NCBI GenBank assembly: GCA_011033025.1
Contig: WFMF01000146.1
Location: forward strand, 248,001 to 312,000
DNA from: Beroe forskalii
Lineage: Eukaryota; Ctenophora; Nuda; Beroida; Beroidae
DNA length: 64,000 bases
Direction: 5' to 3'
Part shown: in pieces, positions 10,304 to 24,900 of the stretch
Position numbering within the stretch: the first letter of the stretch is position 1
How the letters are laid out: the number at the start of each line of letters is the position of its first letter
Notes under the pieces: model-generated
Told to the model about the DNA's origin: nothing
Databases searched by the model: none
Seen by the model: the letters and a program-made list of their open reading frames with translations, nothing else
Position numbers and translations under genes: made by a program

Positions 10304-13300
10304 AGGAGTGAGCCCAGAGCAATGTGTTGGCAAGGATCCAAGTTCCGTGGGCAGCCATTATTCAAGTTTCATTTACTAAAGTTAGGTACTTATTAATGTA
10401 GTTTGTAACATACATTTGACTCGCATTTTTCAGTGAACATTATTGTACTAAAGGTAAGATTTTATTTTGATAACAAGATTACCTTGTTCTGTGGATATTA
10501 CTTGGATTATGGATCTATACTTGCAGAGCTGAACAAACACTCAGAAATCCCTAATTATAATCTGCATTCTCTACAAAGCTGCAGGAGAAATATTTACAGG
10601 AGAATTGTGGGAATATTTCTAAGTGAAATATGGAGAGGAGGATTTACTTCAACACATGGCTACGAGCCCGTCTGAAATCAATCTGGTTATAGTCGCAGAA
10701 CTGCAGAACAAGTGAAAACAGCGGTGTCTCCAGACAGAAAACAAGCCTTCAATTAGAACAGTTCAGCAGCTAAAACACTGACAACACGAACTGAATGAAA
10801 GGTCTGTAAAAGAGCGTACTGACTCTTGACACCTTCCTCAAAAATCCCTGCCCTATTTTCAACGGAAATCCGATAGGAGGGTTCTAATTATAGCAAAGAA
10901 TACTCGTATAATTCCGCAGGGTGGAGATTATTAGCTGCCCAATGCCCACACTTTCGGTAAATCCAACGGATTATTAGCATACTTTCGATCAATTCCGCAG
11001 GGTGCAAGGGGGAGATTATTAGCCTACTTTCGAGCAATGGTCCGCAGTGTAATAACGCACAAGTCAGTGTAATTACATATTATTACGGGCTATTCCGGGG
11101 TATTTCCACCTGCAGTCGGCATGGCACGGGTAAAATCCACTGATAACATTAAAGCATTAACATAGCGCACTATATCGGGAGCTCCAAGGGACCTAGGGTG
11201 TTTTCAGAGGGGCATCTTCCTGATATTTGGGGGGTTGCAGAATATAATGTGGATTAAGGACCTTGCCAAATATTCCATTATTCCTGGATATTAATAGATC
11301 TACTCTGAGAGATCCAGATCACTCACATACAGATTGCAGGACTCGACAATCACTCGACCTTCACACAACACAGATGGGTCCAGGTCCCAGGGTAGACAAA
11401 GTTGCAAGTTATCTCCGACACAATCCAATCAAGACATATTCAGCTAAAAATACCTGTTACAGCTGAAAAAACTGTTACAAACTGTAGCGCACTGAGAAAC
11501 AAATGAAAGGAGGGTTGATGAAGCGTCGACAAAGCCAGCGATTCGATGAGACAGGCAACGCCCAACCAGAAACAGCAGCCCTGCATTGCTACTGGTGGGG
11601 GCGGGGCAACCCTCTTACATCGCACAATTGCTACTGGTGGGGGTGGGGCAACCCCCTTACATCACACAAAGAGAGGGAGGAGGTTCATGCTTTTCTCGAG
11701 CTAAAGGGAACAATGCATGCTTTAATGGGGTTAAATGCTGTCATGAGGAGGGTGTGAAGTGCTTTAGTCTCAAAAGAGGGGGACTATATAGAAGAGACTT
11801 GAGGAGAGAAAACGTATTATAGCTGGCCGCATTGTTACGAGTAACAGCTCCTCCGAAAAGGGCCTGATTGCAAAGAATCACATTTAGCATACTCTGCACT
11901 CAAAAAACTATAGGTGGGTACACGTCATCAAGGTACCACCCTACAACTTGGTAAAAACGTCATACCCATAAAGCTACTGCGTAGCTGCAGGGGAGAGGGA
12001 GAGCTTTGACGAACTTTATATTAATTGGTCGAAGGAGACATGCATTTAAATTGGAGGAGCTATGGTATGCGAACCAGTATACATTTAGCACGATGACCCA
12101 GCTGTAATGGCTTCTCAATACTTGAGACTTTATCATTGTGGAGGCAAATTTCCTGAGATTGTGTTACGGAATATCAATTGGACGATTTATAAATATAGCG
12201 ATACAATTTAAGGAAAATTATTATGGAAGAAAGGAATTATAATATTTGCACGAAAGAAAACTTCATTCCATTCTCCGACAAGTCATTTCATGAAATATCA
12301 AATATCACTGTCATTGGAAGGGAGCCATTGGACACTTGCAACTAGAGGGGATGGTTGTTTGTTTGTTTATGGGGCTTCTGGTGTGATTAATGTCCTTCAT
12401 CTCCCATCATCTTATGTCTTCCCAAGTTCATATTGGCCAATGAATCTTACTAACAGAATGATCATTTCTATCTTATCACAAACATTACTGGCATGAGTTT
12501 ATCAGATTGCAGCACTGTACTGTGGTTTATGGATAAAATACTAATATCATCGGACGAATTTGGGGCAAATCATTCGCGAACAAACGCAGGTCAAAGATTC
12601 ACACACAAGCAAGTACTACTAGGACCAGAGGTATTTCACCATGATGACAAATTATTGGCATCCTAGTAGAATTAACGTGATGACATAAGTGCAGTGACTT
12701 GATAATGAATCTTCCTCAATGGCCCTTATTCAACCAGCCCTTTAGGACGACTTAGAAATTTTGCCTTAAGGACCGGTTAAAAGAAAGGCCAGTTAAAGGG
12801 GCCGGTTAAAAAGGCCATCTAAATGAAGGTTTCGAGGTGGGTGACAGGTTTGGGTTCGTGTTTTTGCAGAAAAAACGGCAGATTCTGAGATCGAGAATTC
12901 AGCGAACACAACTGAGAGGAAAAGTGAAGGAAAGATGAAATAAGAATACAATACTTTGGTAAGTTTATTGAAGTAAGTTTCAAGATGAGATCACAAATTG
13001 ACAAAGTGCTTTGTACACGTCTTATACAGACGGCAACGGGTGGTAGACACAAGGTAAATGCAAGAAAATATTTCTGCATAATCTCACATTATCAATATTA
13101 CATAAATTAAGTGATAAATACCACGCATATATCCGAAATGCCGAGAATTGATCGAAAACGCACTTTACTAGACAAATATTGCCCGTAAAAATCAAATTAT
13201 TGTAGTCTATTTATATAAAATAAAGTTGAGGAAAATAAGGCAGAAGGACCACAATCTTATTTCGGGACCCAATCTGATTCCCACAGAATTAGCAATAACA

Positions 13301-15584
13301 CAATTTCAGCGAATTCAGAAGAAATAGTGGGTAAATTAGGCTGCAGCTCTGATAACTTGAGAAACAGCAAAGGTAGACTGATACAAGAATTGCATGGCCC
13401 AACTCCAATGAAAAACTCAGACGTGCAGTTTAGTCAAAAATTAAATGTTTCGATCTACAAAATTCAACAAAGTTTTGTAAATAGAATTTTCCATTATAAT
13501 CTCCAAATTTATACAATTTAATATTTTGCAACGTGTTTTGATGGATTTTCGGACAAATATCGTATTCAGATACAAATTTCTGTTCATTTGTGATTTCTAC
13601 ACTCATAGCAAACGATGTTCGAAACAAGCAAGAAAAACAGCACTGTTTATAAGTGAGAAAGCAAAATAACCAAACATAACGATTCTTAAAACATCGAATT
13701 TTGTGATGATAAGAATCGATGTTAGATCACAAGACGCATTGTTCTCGCTATCATCTCACAGCTCATAGCAACAATAATAAAATATATAGAAGTAGTAAAA
13801 ACTACTACTTACTAAACGTACAATAAAAACCGGCAAACAACGACTTCTAATCTTCTTGTGAATTAACAAATGTGAAAAGTATATACCACACAATGGTGTG
13901 TTTATTAAAAGCTTTACAATTTCATGCATGGGCCCATGGGAAAGTTGGCAAATATCTCACGTTTCCTTCCGAATGTTGTATGACCGCGCGCAGTTTCATT
14001 TCAAATGACACAACAAAAATGTTTCATTTCGAATGACAATGTTCCTGAATGGTACAATAACAATGTTCCTGGCTAACTGCCCCAGCCACCACCTGGAATA
14101 TTAATAGCATATATTGGATCTGGCGTGTTATTTAGGTGGTATACACGGTTAGTTTATACACGGGTATGTGTTAAGACAATGAATCACGCTTGGTATAAAT
14201 ATAGAAATATACGGTATACACACCGCATAAAGTATAAATAAACAACACAAATATCTGAGGCCGGGGATTTGTAGGTTACTTTAATCTGGAAAAACTCAAG
14301 GAAAACACACAGAATGAGTACTTACCACAGTGCAAATGACACGGCAGGAACTATAAAATGACCGTTGTATGCATAATCACAAACCTACAAAAGTAAGACC
14401 GCTCAAAGACCAAAGTAGATACAGCCATATGGTAGTAAAACGCAGTTTATCAGCGACCAAAAGAAGTGTACAAACCATGCTTTACCTTTCACTAGAAGTG
14501 CTACAGAGCAAGTTTAGTACCTTAAACAAACTGAAACTTCCATGAGCGCTATACTAACTGCAGAGAGATATATTGGCATAACTCGATGTATTATGTACAT
14601 TGTACAATGTACTAAGTACCGTGTATACATTATACATTAGACATTGTACAGATAGTCAGATAAACGCTGGCTTCAAGTCCAAAAACCACGCACATTACGC
14701 CTAATATGTAGTTCTGGCGTTACAACGTGATTTTTGCAGCCCCAGACATCAAATACAAAGCATCACGGCACAATATGGATGTGATGATGCATGTTATACA
14801 ATCAGAGGAGGGAGAGTATACAATGTACATTAGACCTAATCTCGCGAATAGGCCTGTACTTTCCAAGTACATGAACTAGTGTCCCTATAGGTATATCGCA
14901 ATGGGGTACTAGTCGCAGGACGCAAAATCAAACGAAACTACTCAAATTTTGACTCCTTGAGTTGCTATAAACAAATTTGGTTATATCTACAAAACAGCCT
15001 GAGAAAATTCCACAAACTTAAACAACCGTTGATAAAATCACAAACAAGGAACTATATGACGAGGGAGAGTCAAAAGCGAGAAGAGAAAGTCATTAGTGGT
15101 GCCCACAAGATTATCTCACGGTCAGGCAATCCCACGGTAGAAAGGAAGAGGAGAGGAAGAGGAGACTGCATGTTGGGCTGGGTCGCACCTAGCCTGGAAG
15201 TGTGAGGTATCCTCCCCCCTCTAAGTGTATGTTGTGGTATTTTAATCTACAAAACAAAGCAGTACAAAGTTGCAGTGATTCCATCAACTCTTGTCTCTGT
15301 GGTATGTTATCACCCTCCCCTCACCACACTGGAATGCTTCCTGATCCTATATTTACCCAGTGGGATGTAGATTTACCCGTACAGCGGTATGTGCTGGAGG
15401 TGGAAAGTAGGCGGAGTGACGGGATGAGTTTCACGCTTTAATAAGCCCTGAACATATCACACTTTCAGATCCTGTAGGTAAGTATTTCCCGAGGACTCTG
15501 GAATTTGTACGCCAAGAACCTTCACTTCTCAAGTTACGTGGTGGTGGGTGGTGGTAAAAGATGCTCAAGAAGAAGATAAGATGA

Positions 15585-15660
15585 CGTCATTATTAGAGCT
15601 TAAAGTTGTGAGTTGATGACATTCCGCCTGCTGTTCGTGCAGGGAGCGATTAAGCAGGGC
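15585..15660. mobile_element. Degenerate member of the ATAGGCGG/TGACGTCA foldback family
   Basis: It contains GATGACGTCATTAT, GAGTTGATGA and CCGCCTG in the same order as the better copies at 37841-37930 and 43081-43180, but the arms are eroded. Confidence 0.4.
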
Positions 15661-18600
15661 TCGGATTCCTGATCAGAGATAACAACAGGGCGGCAAAAAG
15701 AGCGGTACAATAATTTCATTCAATGAGCACAACATGTTTTACCAAAGATTTAATCAAATAAAGGGAACTGAGATCTGTGGGACTTGATAAATCGAATTAT
15801 CGAATGAATATCGAATATTCTACCCCTATTCAACTGTAATTTGCGTATCAACGCCAGTAAAAGCATTTAATTACATAATCATTCATGTAAATGCTAGCTC
15901 TAAACACATTTACTCTTAACATAGAGTAAACATTGACAGCTGAAATAGCATGTTAATGAACCATCCTAAATTCAACGATGCGTTTTAAATGGCATTTCTG
16001 ACAAGTTTGCTGAAGAAAATAATATCAAACTGTTGAACTGTAACTCGTCGCTTTTAACTTTACTATGTCAATGGCAGTGCAAATAAATCTTGATTTACAA
16101 AAGTCAAAAGTAATGCTACTCCACATGACTTTCATCCACCTAAGTAAATCAAGACGCAGTGCATTTGCCTTATATGGCATAATACCGGACGGTAGTAGAT
16201 AAAGAACTAAAGTAGATCAGCTATCAGACCACTCTGAGCGATACAAAATCAAAGCTGTTTTGTGGGAGAAAAGCAGAGCAAATATCGCTGCGGTTGGTAG
16301 GAACCAAAGCTTGAAAGCAGCAATTTCAAGTGTGTTTGTAGCATAAAATGTTATAAAATGTAAGAATTTCACGGTTACACCAGGTGTTCCAGCTATAGGG
16401 ACTATTGCTGGTGCCTGGAGCAAGATACCTGGATCCCAGGTATGTCCTATACCACAGAGAGTAATTATCATCATTCATCAACAAGTAACAAGCATTATGC
16501 GAGCAGTATGCCAACACTATCATCACAAGTGCCAAGAGTATATTGTTGATCGAAAGATTCAAATTTGTTTGAAAACAATGGCAAATCATAACACATTGGA
16601 GTCAAATTGTCCGCTTTCTTAGGTCCATTTAAATGCATTGAAACCTTCAGTCTTGGCAGGAAGCCAGACTGCCGCATTACGCGCGAAGGGAGGTAGACTA
16701 TAAATATGAGTCCTATTTTTGTCAAATTGTTTGATACCCTCCCTAAAAATCAGCTGGATTTCTGCCAATTTCCGGATCACTTTCAGTAAATTTTTCCCAG
16801 TTTAATTATTAATTCAAACGTAATATTTGCTGAGTAGAGCATTATATCATCAATCTGTTCTGATTAGTAACAGACGTTAGTAAATCAAATCCCGGGGATT
16901 TTTATCCTTATAAATCATTTTGATACCTTCGTCAACTTGTCTACGGGATCAGAAATTTATTTGCGAAGCGAGTGTGATGCAAAATAAAGATCTTGACTTT
17001 ATATGCGATCTATGATGCTGGGTACAAAAAAGTGAATTTCATCGTGAGACAAACTGCATAAACGTGATCAAAGAAAATGTTTCCCGATTAAATTTTAGTA
17101 TTTATTAATCAGCGGAAGAACGTAAATTAGAATTTAATACAAATCTTTATTCTTTACGGCAAAAATAATTCATTTGTCGAAAAAACTACCCATTTCCTCG
17201 CAACATGGCGGGCGACTATAACTATTCAATTCAAACACTGCGTTAATCAAATAATCCTAATTGTCACTCCTGATAACGCCCGTTATTATTCGGAAATTAA
17301 AAGGAAATGCAGTTTTGCATGACAGGAATTAACCAAAATTTCATGGATATTTTCATTTTCGGAGATCGCTGCCTCCCGATGGGTATTTTGTAAAAGATCA
17401 AACACCCAAACAGTCAGATTCTCAGTACTATTCTCCCTGACTCCTTGATAATAAAACCATTAACCAAAGATAGAAAGATGGTACAAAACGCCTCCAGAAA
17501 CTAAACGAAACATGTGTCCATTACGCAGCAGCTGGTTGAGCCTAGCGCTACCAATTGAGTCAAGCATAAGCCTAACACGGTACGCCGTGTTAGCCTATAC
17601 TCGGTGCAACCTGTAGCCCAGTGTGATCCATGACCCTTGGCCCTTGGAGCCTAGTAGCGTAACTTACTGGTGATGCTCCACTTGGGCTGATGTCACGCAA
17701 TATTATGTCTTGTAACGTGTTCTAACACACGTGCCTAGGATACCAAACATTGTATTTTGCAAGATGGTAGATCTAAATTTTACAATCTATTGTCTGCAAA
17801 AAATGGGGCATTTGATTGTTCGAAAATTTACCATTTCATAAATCGCCTGATCACTGGACAGTTTATGAATTACCCGAACAAACTAATCCTACCTACTACT
17901 AAAGCCTAAAATTAAAACTAGCCCGTAGTGAACTGGAAAATACAAAAATTACCGATATGTGAATGTAAAGTGAATGCTTGCAAAAACCAAGATAATTATT
18001 CTGAAAGGCACTGCATAATGAGCTTAATCGAGCTCGATAACAGAAAATTCATATTTTCATCCTCAGTTTGGATTTATATTTATACTGGTCCGGCGGTTAC
18101 TTTTCCATATGTTAGTTTAAATCTCAATTAGATAATATGGTTCATGGAATGCTGAATGATGATTGATATTTTCTGTAAGATCATTTAATGGTAAACGACA
18201 ATGTCTTTGAATTTAATGATTAAATATTAAAATAATCGATTTTGCAAACAAAGTCATTTTCAAAATATGAAGGTATCATTTATAAATGTCTGCTCTCATC
18301 TTTGGTGAATTTAAAAGTTATTTGATTGAGAGTTAATTGTTTGAATTAACAGAAATGCTGGGAATGCTAAACTTATTTTAATCTAAAAGTTCAGAGAATA
18401 AATAGAACGTGGACAGTAAATATTGTGATTCTATAAAAAGCCACCGGATTGGTTTTGTACTAAGCATATGGCAGGGCATTCTGAGATTTTACTTTTTTAG
18501 TGCAATTATCGGGAAAAACGTTCCTAAATATAGGTAAGTACTCAGCCAGGAAAGTTCCTCGGTATGACATAAAGTTCGGTGAAGGAACCTGGTTCAACAT

Positions 18601-19140
18601 GGCACTCATTGTTACTTTTCAGCTTTTCAGAAGCTGTCCAAATAACAGATTAACAAATAACAAAAAACAAGTAACAGATTAAATACTGTGCAATCCAAAT
18701 AATAGAGACTCGGGTTGATTATAGTGCAGCACTTTCATATTGAGGTAGGTATGTGGATGAAAACACAAAATTTCAGGAGAAAATGTCCAGAATTCACATT
18801 GAAAGAAAATAGGTAATAATGCATGTGCGACTCTAATACGCCCCCCCCTGAACTGAATAGTTGAAAAGTTAAAAAGGCATTGGAGAATGTGCGAGTGTCA
18901 AAGAGGACGGAGCCCCAGGAGATCCCGGGGTCCTGTCCCGGTGGGGGACTGTGTGGGTGGGGATAAAGTCCCCACTCCCCAGTTACTGGCGCACCGAAGT
19001 AACGAAATAAACGATTCATTGAAAATACTCCAGTCGTATCAAGAGCAATGTCATGAAGGAAACTAAATAATTAAGGGCCTTAAGCTACTTTCGGTGCAAG
19101 GTCAATGTGATATCCGTAGCACAAGCTGACATAGCACAGT

Positions 19141-19180
19141 TGACACGGTATACCGTGTCAACTGTCACAATAGTGACAGT
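19141..19180. other. Two adjacent palindromes
   Basis: 19141-19160 is the perfect 20-bp palindrome TGACACGGTATACCGTGTCA; 19161-19180 is ACTGTCAC-AATA-GTGACAGT with 8-bp arms. A related short palindrome with TAACACGG / CCGTGTTA arms lies at 17573-17592. They could be binding sites or transposon relics. Confidence 0.7.
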
Positions 19181-19853
19181 ACAGTATCGACTGTACACAA
19201 CACACAAATGAGGAAGGACTTGGGTCGCTAATATACTCGGAGAATGATAACTAAATTAGAAACGATATAATACACCCTATGATCAGTTAATAACACGATT
19301 TGAGCAAAGTACCAACATACGCGGTATACATTATACATGTATACATACACACGTATAGTCGTATACACGCCCACACGAGTCTGCATCATCAGTTAGTCAC
19401 AATAAGCCATAATAATGACGTCACAAGAAGTCTGTGTCACCTGTTGTTCCAGCGACCCATGCCAATAGGCCATAGCACACAACTGGGAGTAACAACACAC
19501 GAGTATAGATTGGAAGGTGTCCAAGAGCTTGCAGATCTTGACGTGTGACAGTTGTATTTATTTCATAGACATCCAGAAGTTACATAGTCATGACTGTGTT
19601 ATGTCGAATTTCATTATCAGTCCTATTATATGATTATATCGTAATTGAATATATTGACAAATTCCTGCAACAGCTGATCTCAGATCTGTAAATGCATGTT
19701 ATCTTTTGAGGGAGTGTCAAAGCCATTGGAAATTTGCCGGAACCAGATTTTACCGCCATTTCTATATTTTCTACTTTCTATAATGCCAATTTTGCTGGAT
19801 GGCTTGATGTCGGTTCGTACAGTGGTAGTTCGAACTGCAGAATGCGCGTCTTT

Positions 19854-19938
19854 TGTGTGCGCGGCTTAATTTTGCGTGGCGTATAGACAGATAAATAAAA
19901 TATCTGTGCGCCGCGCAAACTTAAGCCGCGCACACAGT
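19854..19938. mobile_element. CG-rich foldback
   Basis: The arms TGTGTGCGCGGCTTAA and TTAAGCCGCGCACACA flank an inner pair (TGCGTGGCG / CGCCGCGCA). Confidence 0.65.
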
Positions 19939-20942
19939 AGACATGCACAGTGCACATTGAAGTTGGAACTATCACTGGTACCTAATGTAGTAAAAAAGCA
20001 AAACGATCGCAAGATTTCTTTTTTAACAGCCCTCAAGTGGCTGAGACCTGAGTGATGCATCCAATAATGAACAAATTGAACAGGCTTGAGGCTATTGCCA
20101 AGATGCCATTCTACCCATCCCAGAATTAAATCACGTCCTTTCAAATTTCTAATAGACAAGTAGACAAAATATTCAAATTTTCGAAATAGTGCAAATTCCT
20201 GAACGCAACATAAAAATACAGCTGTGTTTCAATAAAATGTCTTAATACTTCAATAAAATCATGATGACTGCATCGCAGCATCGTGATCTAATGCTGCCAA
20301 AAAGTCGAAAACCCGATGCCAATATGATTATAGTAAACGGAGATTCTATTTAAAGTCCTTTCTATTATTATTGTTACTAAATATACAAGAGACACTAGAC
20401 AAGGGCCGAGAAAAGTAGGAGGATTATGACTCACATAATACATGACCAGCAGACTCCCCCCTCATTTGATTCTGATCTGTCTATTTCTAACGCAGGTATA
20501 GAGAGAAAGCATCGCCATATTGGAGAAGTAAAACAAAATTCGAGGAGTTTGTCATCCTCTATACCTAGATAACAAGAATTGCGCCTGCAGGCACAACTCT
20601 TGTTTGTCCGTTTTTCCCGTATGCAGGCGCTTAATTTCCCTCCCCCGTGGTGCTTGAAATTGATGTTGAATTTGTATCATGATACAACACGTGCAGGCTA
20701 TCCTACTCCTAGTAAGAGTATTGTAATCTATAAAACACAGTACAAAGTTGCAGCGAATAGACCATGTCATGTCTTGGGGGTTTAAGGTAAATTTATAATT
20801 AAAATATAGGTATAAATATGCAAATTAAAATCATGCATTCAAGAGTAACAAAAAAACTAAGTTAATTTTTACATATAGGTCAATTTTTGTCATTCATACA
20901 TTCAACTAGCAAGTAATTTATATGAGTTTAATAATAATTTAA

Positions 20943-21046
20943 GGCCTGAAAAGGTATGAGATGCTCTGGGCTAAAAACGGGTCATCAGTTGGGCAGGGTG
21001 ATTGTGCAGTACAAAGTGTACCACACGCGGTTTTTCGGCCCCCTAG
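20943..21046. repeat. Dispersed repeat shared with 33732-33840
   Basis: Both loci share GATGCTCTGGG(C/A)TAAAA, ACGGGTCATCAGTTG and ACCACACGCGGTTTTTCGG in the same order and orientation. Function is unknown; it is probably a mobile-element fragment. Confidence 0.7.
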
Positions 21047-21050
21047 CCCA

Positions 21051-21220
21051 ATAAACCATACACCCCGGGGGCCATGGAAACAGACAATGAGTACACTGTA
21101 CTGTATAATCTAAGCCAATCTTGCGGTGCGTAGTAATAAACCATACACCCCGGGGGCCATGGAAACAGACAATGAGTACACTGTACTGTATAATCTAAGC
21201 CAATCTTGCGGTGCGTAGTA
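21051..21220. repeat. Perfect 85-bp tandem duplication
   Basis: 21051-21135 and 21136-21220 read identically, starting ATAAACCATACACCCCGGGG. The identity implies a very recent event or an assembly duplication. Confidence 0.95.
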
Positions 21221-21711
21221 ATACTGTTGCATTAATTGCAAAAAGGCTTAAGTGTAAAATATCCCAATATTTTCGTATCTGTATCACTATAAGTATAACG
21301 CTAAATATTAACATGGGTTGATGTATAACAGATTGACATTAGTCGAACAGTTAATTGATTTATTACCCTGTCAAACTTTTCAGACTGCCCTGCGCACGCT
21401 GCAAGGAGCTCGAGTGCACGGCGTTAGTGCAGAACCTTCGCACTTCAACTTGATTGAAGATAAAAACAATTATTTCAATTTGACGAAAACTTTGATGTTT
21501 GCCTTCTCAATGAACAGCTCTTGGAAAATGGACGCTCAACCTCATTCATTCCACTGTAACCGTTACTAGTTGCATACTGCGGCGCACTTTGGCATATTTG
21601 ATGAATGCTGCGCCGCGCACGAACATTCATCAACAATACATGATCTCCGCAAGCGTTTGCGCGCGCGTGTTGTGCGCGCGCAAATGTAAGAGTTGCTAGG
21701 AGACTCGTCTG

Positions 21712-21797
21712 TATGACGCTTTTACGCCACTTTTATGACGTTTTTACGCCACTTTTATGACGTTTTTACACCACTTTTATGACGTTTTTACACCACA
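21712..21797. repeat. 22-bp tandem repeat, 4 units
   Basis: Units of TGACGTTTTTACGCCACTTT-type sequence near the right end of the element at 20572-21951. Confidence 0.85.
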
Positions 21798-21951
21798 ACC
21801 ATTTTCCGGGCACTTTTCAGAAATTACAGTAGTTGTATTGCAAACCTGGACCTGCTATACACAGATCCTATTTATCACCTTCCCGAACCACGATCTCTGC
21901 TAACCCTCTTCAATGCCTTTTTGTAAGGCAAAAAGGCGTTGGGGAGGGAAA

Positions 21952-24900
21952 ATATACCGACTCTGTTACATGTCCAACATTTTATACCTGTCCTTAGCTA
22001 ATAACGACTATAAACGACCAATGGACAATGTGCAATGTTTTAGCTTCTGAGTAATGTTTCGCCTCTGGGTCCTTGGTACAGTAATACGATTTTAATCATC
22101 AGGGAAAATAAAAGACCCACACGGCTAGCTTTGCAGTATTAGCCCGACTGAGATTCTTGATTTTACCACCCCTAAGTCCGATGTCCATCAGCCTAAGTTA
22201 GGCTAAGTCTTAAATAGGGTCCATCAGCCACAATGTGGTGATTACAGATCACCACATTGTGAAGTTGTGAAGAGGGTTACAAGTTGTGAAGAGGATTACA
22301 GAAGAGTGTGAAGCACGTCACGGAGCGAGGAGAGGCCACGCTTTTTCTCATAAACCTAACGATGTGACAGTTAAACCCTCATTAAATGCTGGGAGAAGGA
22401 AAACAAACATCCACCTGGTTACGGAAGGATACTTGATACTCTCCCGTTCCAAATAGAAGGGGTTCGAAATAAACGTATTTGGCAAAAAAATCGCGCTGCA
22501 AATGGGGTCTCAAATAAGCGAGTGGTGCAGAAGAGCATCGAGTATTAAGCGGGAACACAAAACGTTTTTCTGGTAGCACGAAATGAAAAATATGAAATTT
22601 TCAGAATATTATGCAACAAGTCACGTTTACACTAATAGTTTAATACATTTAGAGGCCACCAAATTGCTTTTTCTCGAGAATCCTTTACAAGATGTTATCG
22701 TGCATTCAGCATTGCTTTGATCTCATATGAACTAGTAATATTCAGTTTGTCAGAAGAGAGTTTTAACTTTATTAGAATCCTGACGCCTTCAATCTTTGTT
22801 TTCTTCAGGCAAATTGATTGAGTTCCTGGGAAAAATGAACTACGGCGAGCTTTTTCCAGCAAAAACAACAAATCAAAACGTTTTCCTTCAATTAAAGTTC
22901 CCGAAAGACATTCCGTTCCAGATAACACTGACTCGCGCGCGCATATTAAGCACAACTTTTAACATGAATTAACGATATAGAATCAGATCTAAATTAATTT
23001 TAAGATGTTCGGAAATAAAAGTAAAATGATTTGTTGCTACGCGAGTGGGCAACACGCCCAGTAACTACGTGAGAGAGCTGCTGCGCTATAATGAAATTAG
23101 CGCTTGATATAGTGGATTAAATCACAGAGTTATGAGACTATGAATCATGATCAGCAACTGAGCAACAGAAGAAATCAAACCATTTCTCTGTCAATATATA
23201 ATCGACTGAAAACTGAAATTGAACATCTCATGGAGGTTCAATAATTGAAAACAAGGTATATATCCTCGAACTTAATACACATTTTGGATGGTTTTATGTT
23301 TCAGTACATAACATAATATTATTGATTTTAAATATGAGAAATCTTGATTCGTATACACTCTTATAAGCTGTTAGGATACATGGTATTGGAAAGTTTCCAA
23401 TGCCAATGACTATATTGTTAAATTGCGCCAAGTAGCGCGGATCCCATGTGCTCAGCGTGGGAAAGAAAGAGAGTATCTCTCTGGGTGTAGTATCTGGTGA
23501 TACCTCTCACTCGAACTTGATAGAAATGTTTACTTCCCATTTTAAAGCAAACGCCCTGGCACGGCTAAGGTGTTACCATCTCAAAGTTTGAAGGTTTTGT
23601 AGTAGTTAACAGCTTTGATTTATTGATCATGGTGTGTTGATATATCGTATCAGCTGTTGTTATTTAGTGAAGTAACAGTGATTGCCAAGAGGTTAAAAGC
23701 TGTGAGATAAATATAGATAAGATGGTCAGAATCAATTAGGTCTGCTTTCCCAAGTTCAGGAAAGTTCTGATTGCGCAAACAACCAGGAGGGTCAGGGTGG
23801 AGTTTGGGAGAGGCTGAAGACAAGGTGTTCAAGACAAGGTGTGGGCGACATTAGTACAGCCGACATAATCCACAGCAGAACGAACACACAACAGGCATAG
23901 GTCGCTTTAAGTAAGATACTAGGATAGGTCGATTCTAGGAGTATTCAGTGCCAGAACAACTCAATGCAATGAACTATCAGCTAACGTTCAAAATGCATCA
24001 ACCGTTACTCAAGATGGATCTTTAAATTATGAATAAAACTTAAAACCACATGTTTTCCACAGCGACAATTTTGAAAGTGAGATTTAAAAAAAGTCAAAAA
24101 CAGTGAAAAGAAAGTTCAACGGCCGGAAACTGCAGGAACTCTCGAAGGAAGGTTATGAGCCTATTCTAATCAAAACACAGTAAAAGTTGCAGTGATTCGA
24201 CCAACTCATGTCTCGGTGCATCACGCACCGTGTACTACGAAAATGACCACCAGGTAAACAACACACCGTAGAGGGATCGTCCCACAAAGTGGAGACGTGT
24301 ATGTTGGGTATGTAAGGACGCAAAGTGGAGACGGCCGTGAAATGGGCCGCTCCTACATTAGCACTCGTTATACATTAAGATGCTCCTTCAGACTCGCTTG
24401 GCGCCGGAAGATAAAGACAGGGACACAGCGTGTGCGGTGATGTCAGCCACATAGCTAAGATATTCGGCTTGGGGATGCAAGCCAAATTGTAAGGGATGCT
24501 GAGCAACCCAATTCGACTAATAGTCAAAGTAGACACTATTTTTCCAGGAGATGAAAGGCAAATTATGGGCCTGGTGAGGCCCAAAATACAGTGCAGTGAG
24601 AGAAGACAAAGCAATAGTCAACACTACAGGACTACAGGAGTAGTGAGTACAGTAGAAAGTGGAGATAGCTGGTACTCGTGATTCTAAGAAAGTAGAAATA
24701 AAAGAAAATAAAGATCCAATAGGGACTGAATTCAAATGTAAAAGTAGACGATGTCATACATGATTCAGACTCGAAAACTTCAAAAAAATCAAAAATTCGT
24801 TGGAAAATTAATCAGCTATTGGTTGATGAGAGAGTAAAAAGCAAGAGTCTGACTGAAGATAGAAGCATCAAGCATCAAGATCGCCAATCATAATGATACT

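Larger units (their letters stand above)
9134..20570. other. 11.4 kb without a recognisable gene
   Basis: AT-rich sequence with only short stop-bounded frames. I see foldback elements (9711-9941), scattered copies of a short dispersed repeat, a small 42-bp tandem duplication near 11587-11670, and palindromic patches around 14590-14650 and 19141-19180. It may include the 5' intron(s) of the CH/LIM gene, but I found no further exon that I can defend. Confidence 0.6.
20572..21951. mobile_element. Non-autonomous element, copy 1 (hairpin-ended)
   Basis: The left end starts CAAGAATTGCGCCTGCAGGC, folds back to CTCTTG, and continues to TTTCCCTCCCC. The right end has ATGCCTTTTTGTAAGGCAAA followed by GGGGAGGGAAA, the exact complement of the left TTTCCCTCCCC. 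The same arrangement occurs at 50684-51910, where the boundaries are confirmed by an empty site in the other innexin copy. No transposase frame is seen. Inside are the 85-bp perfect duplication, a 22-bp array and a CG-rich foldback. Confidence 0.65.

Noticed and set aside
16217-16725. Cluster of minus frames and an exon-like plus stretch ending CAG|GTATGT near 16440
   Set aside because: Stops interrupt it, no matching exon is found nearby and no family is recognised; possibly an old mobile-element fragment.
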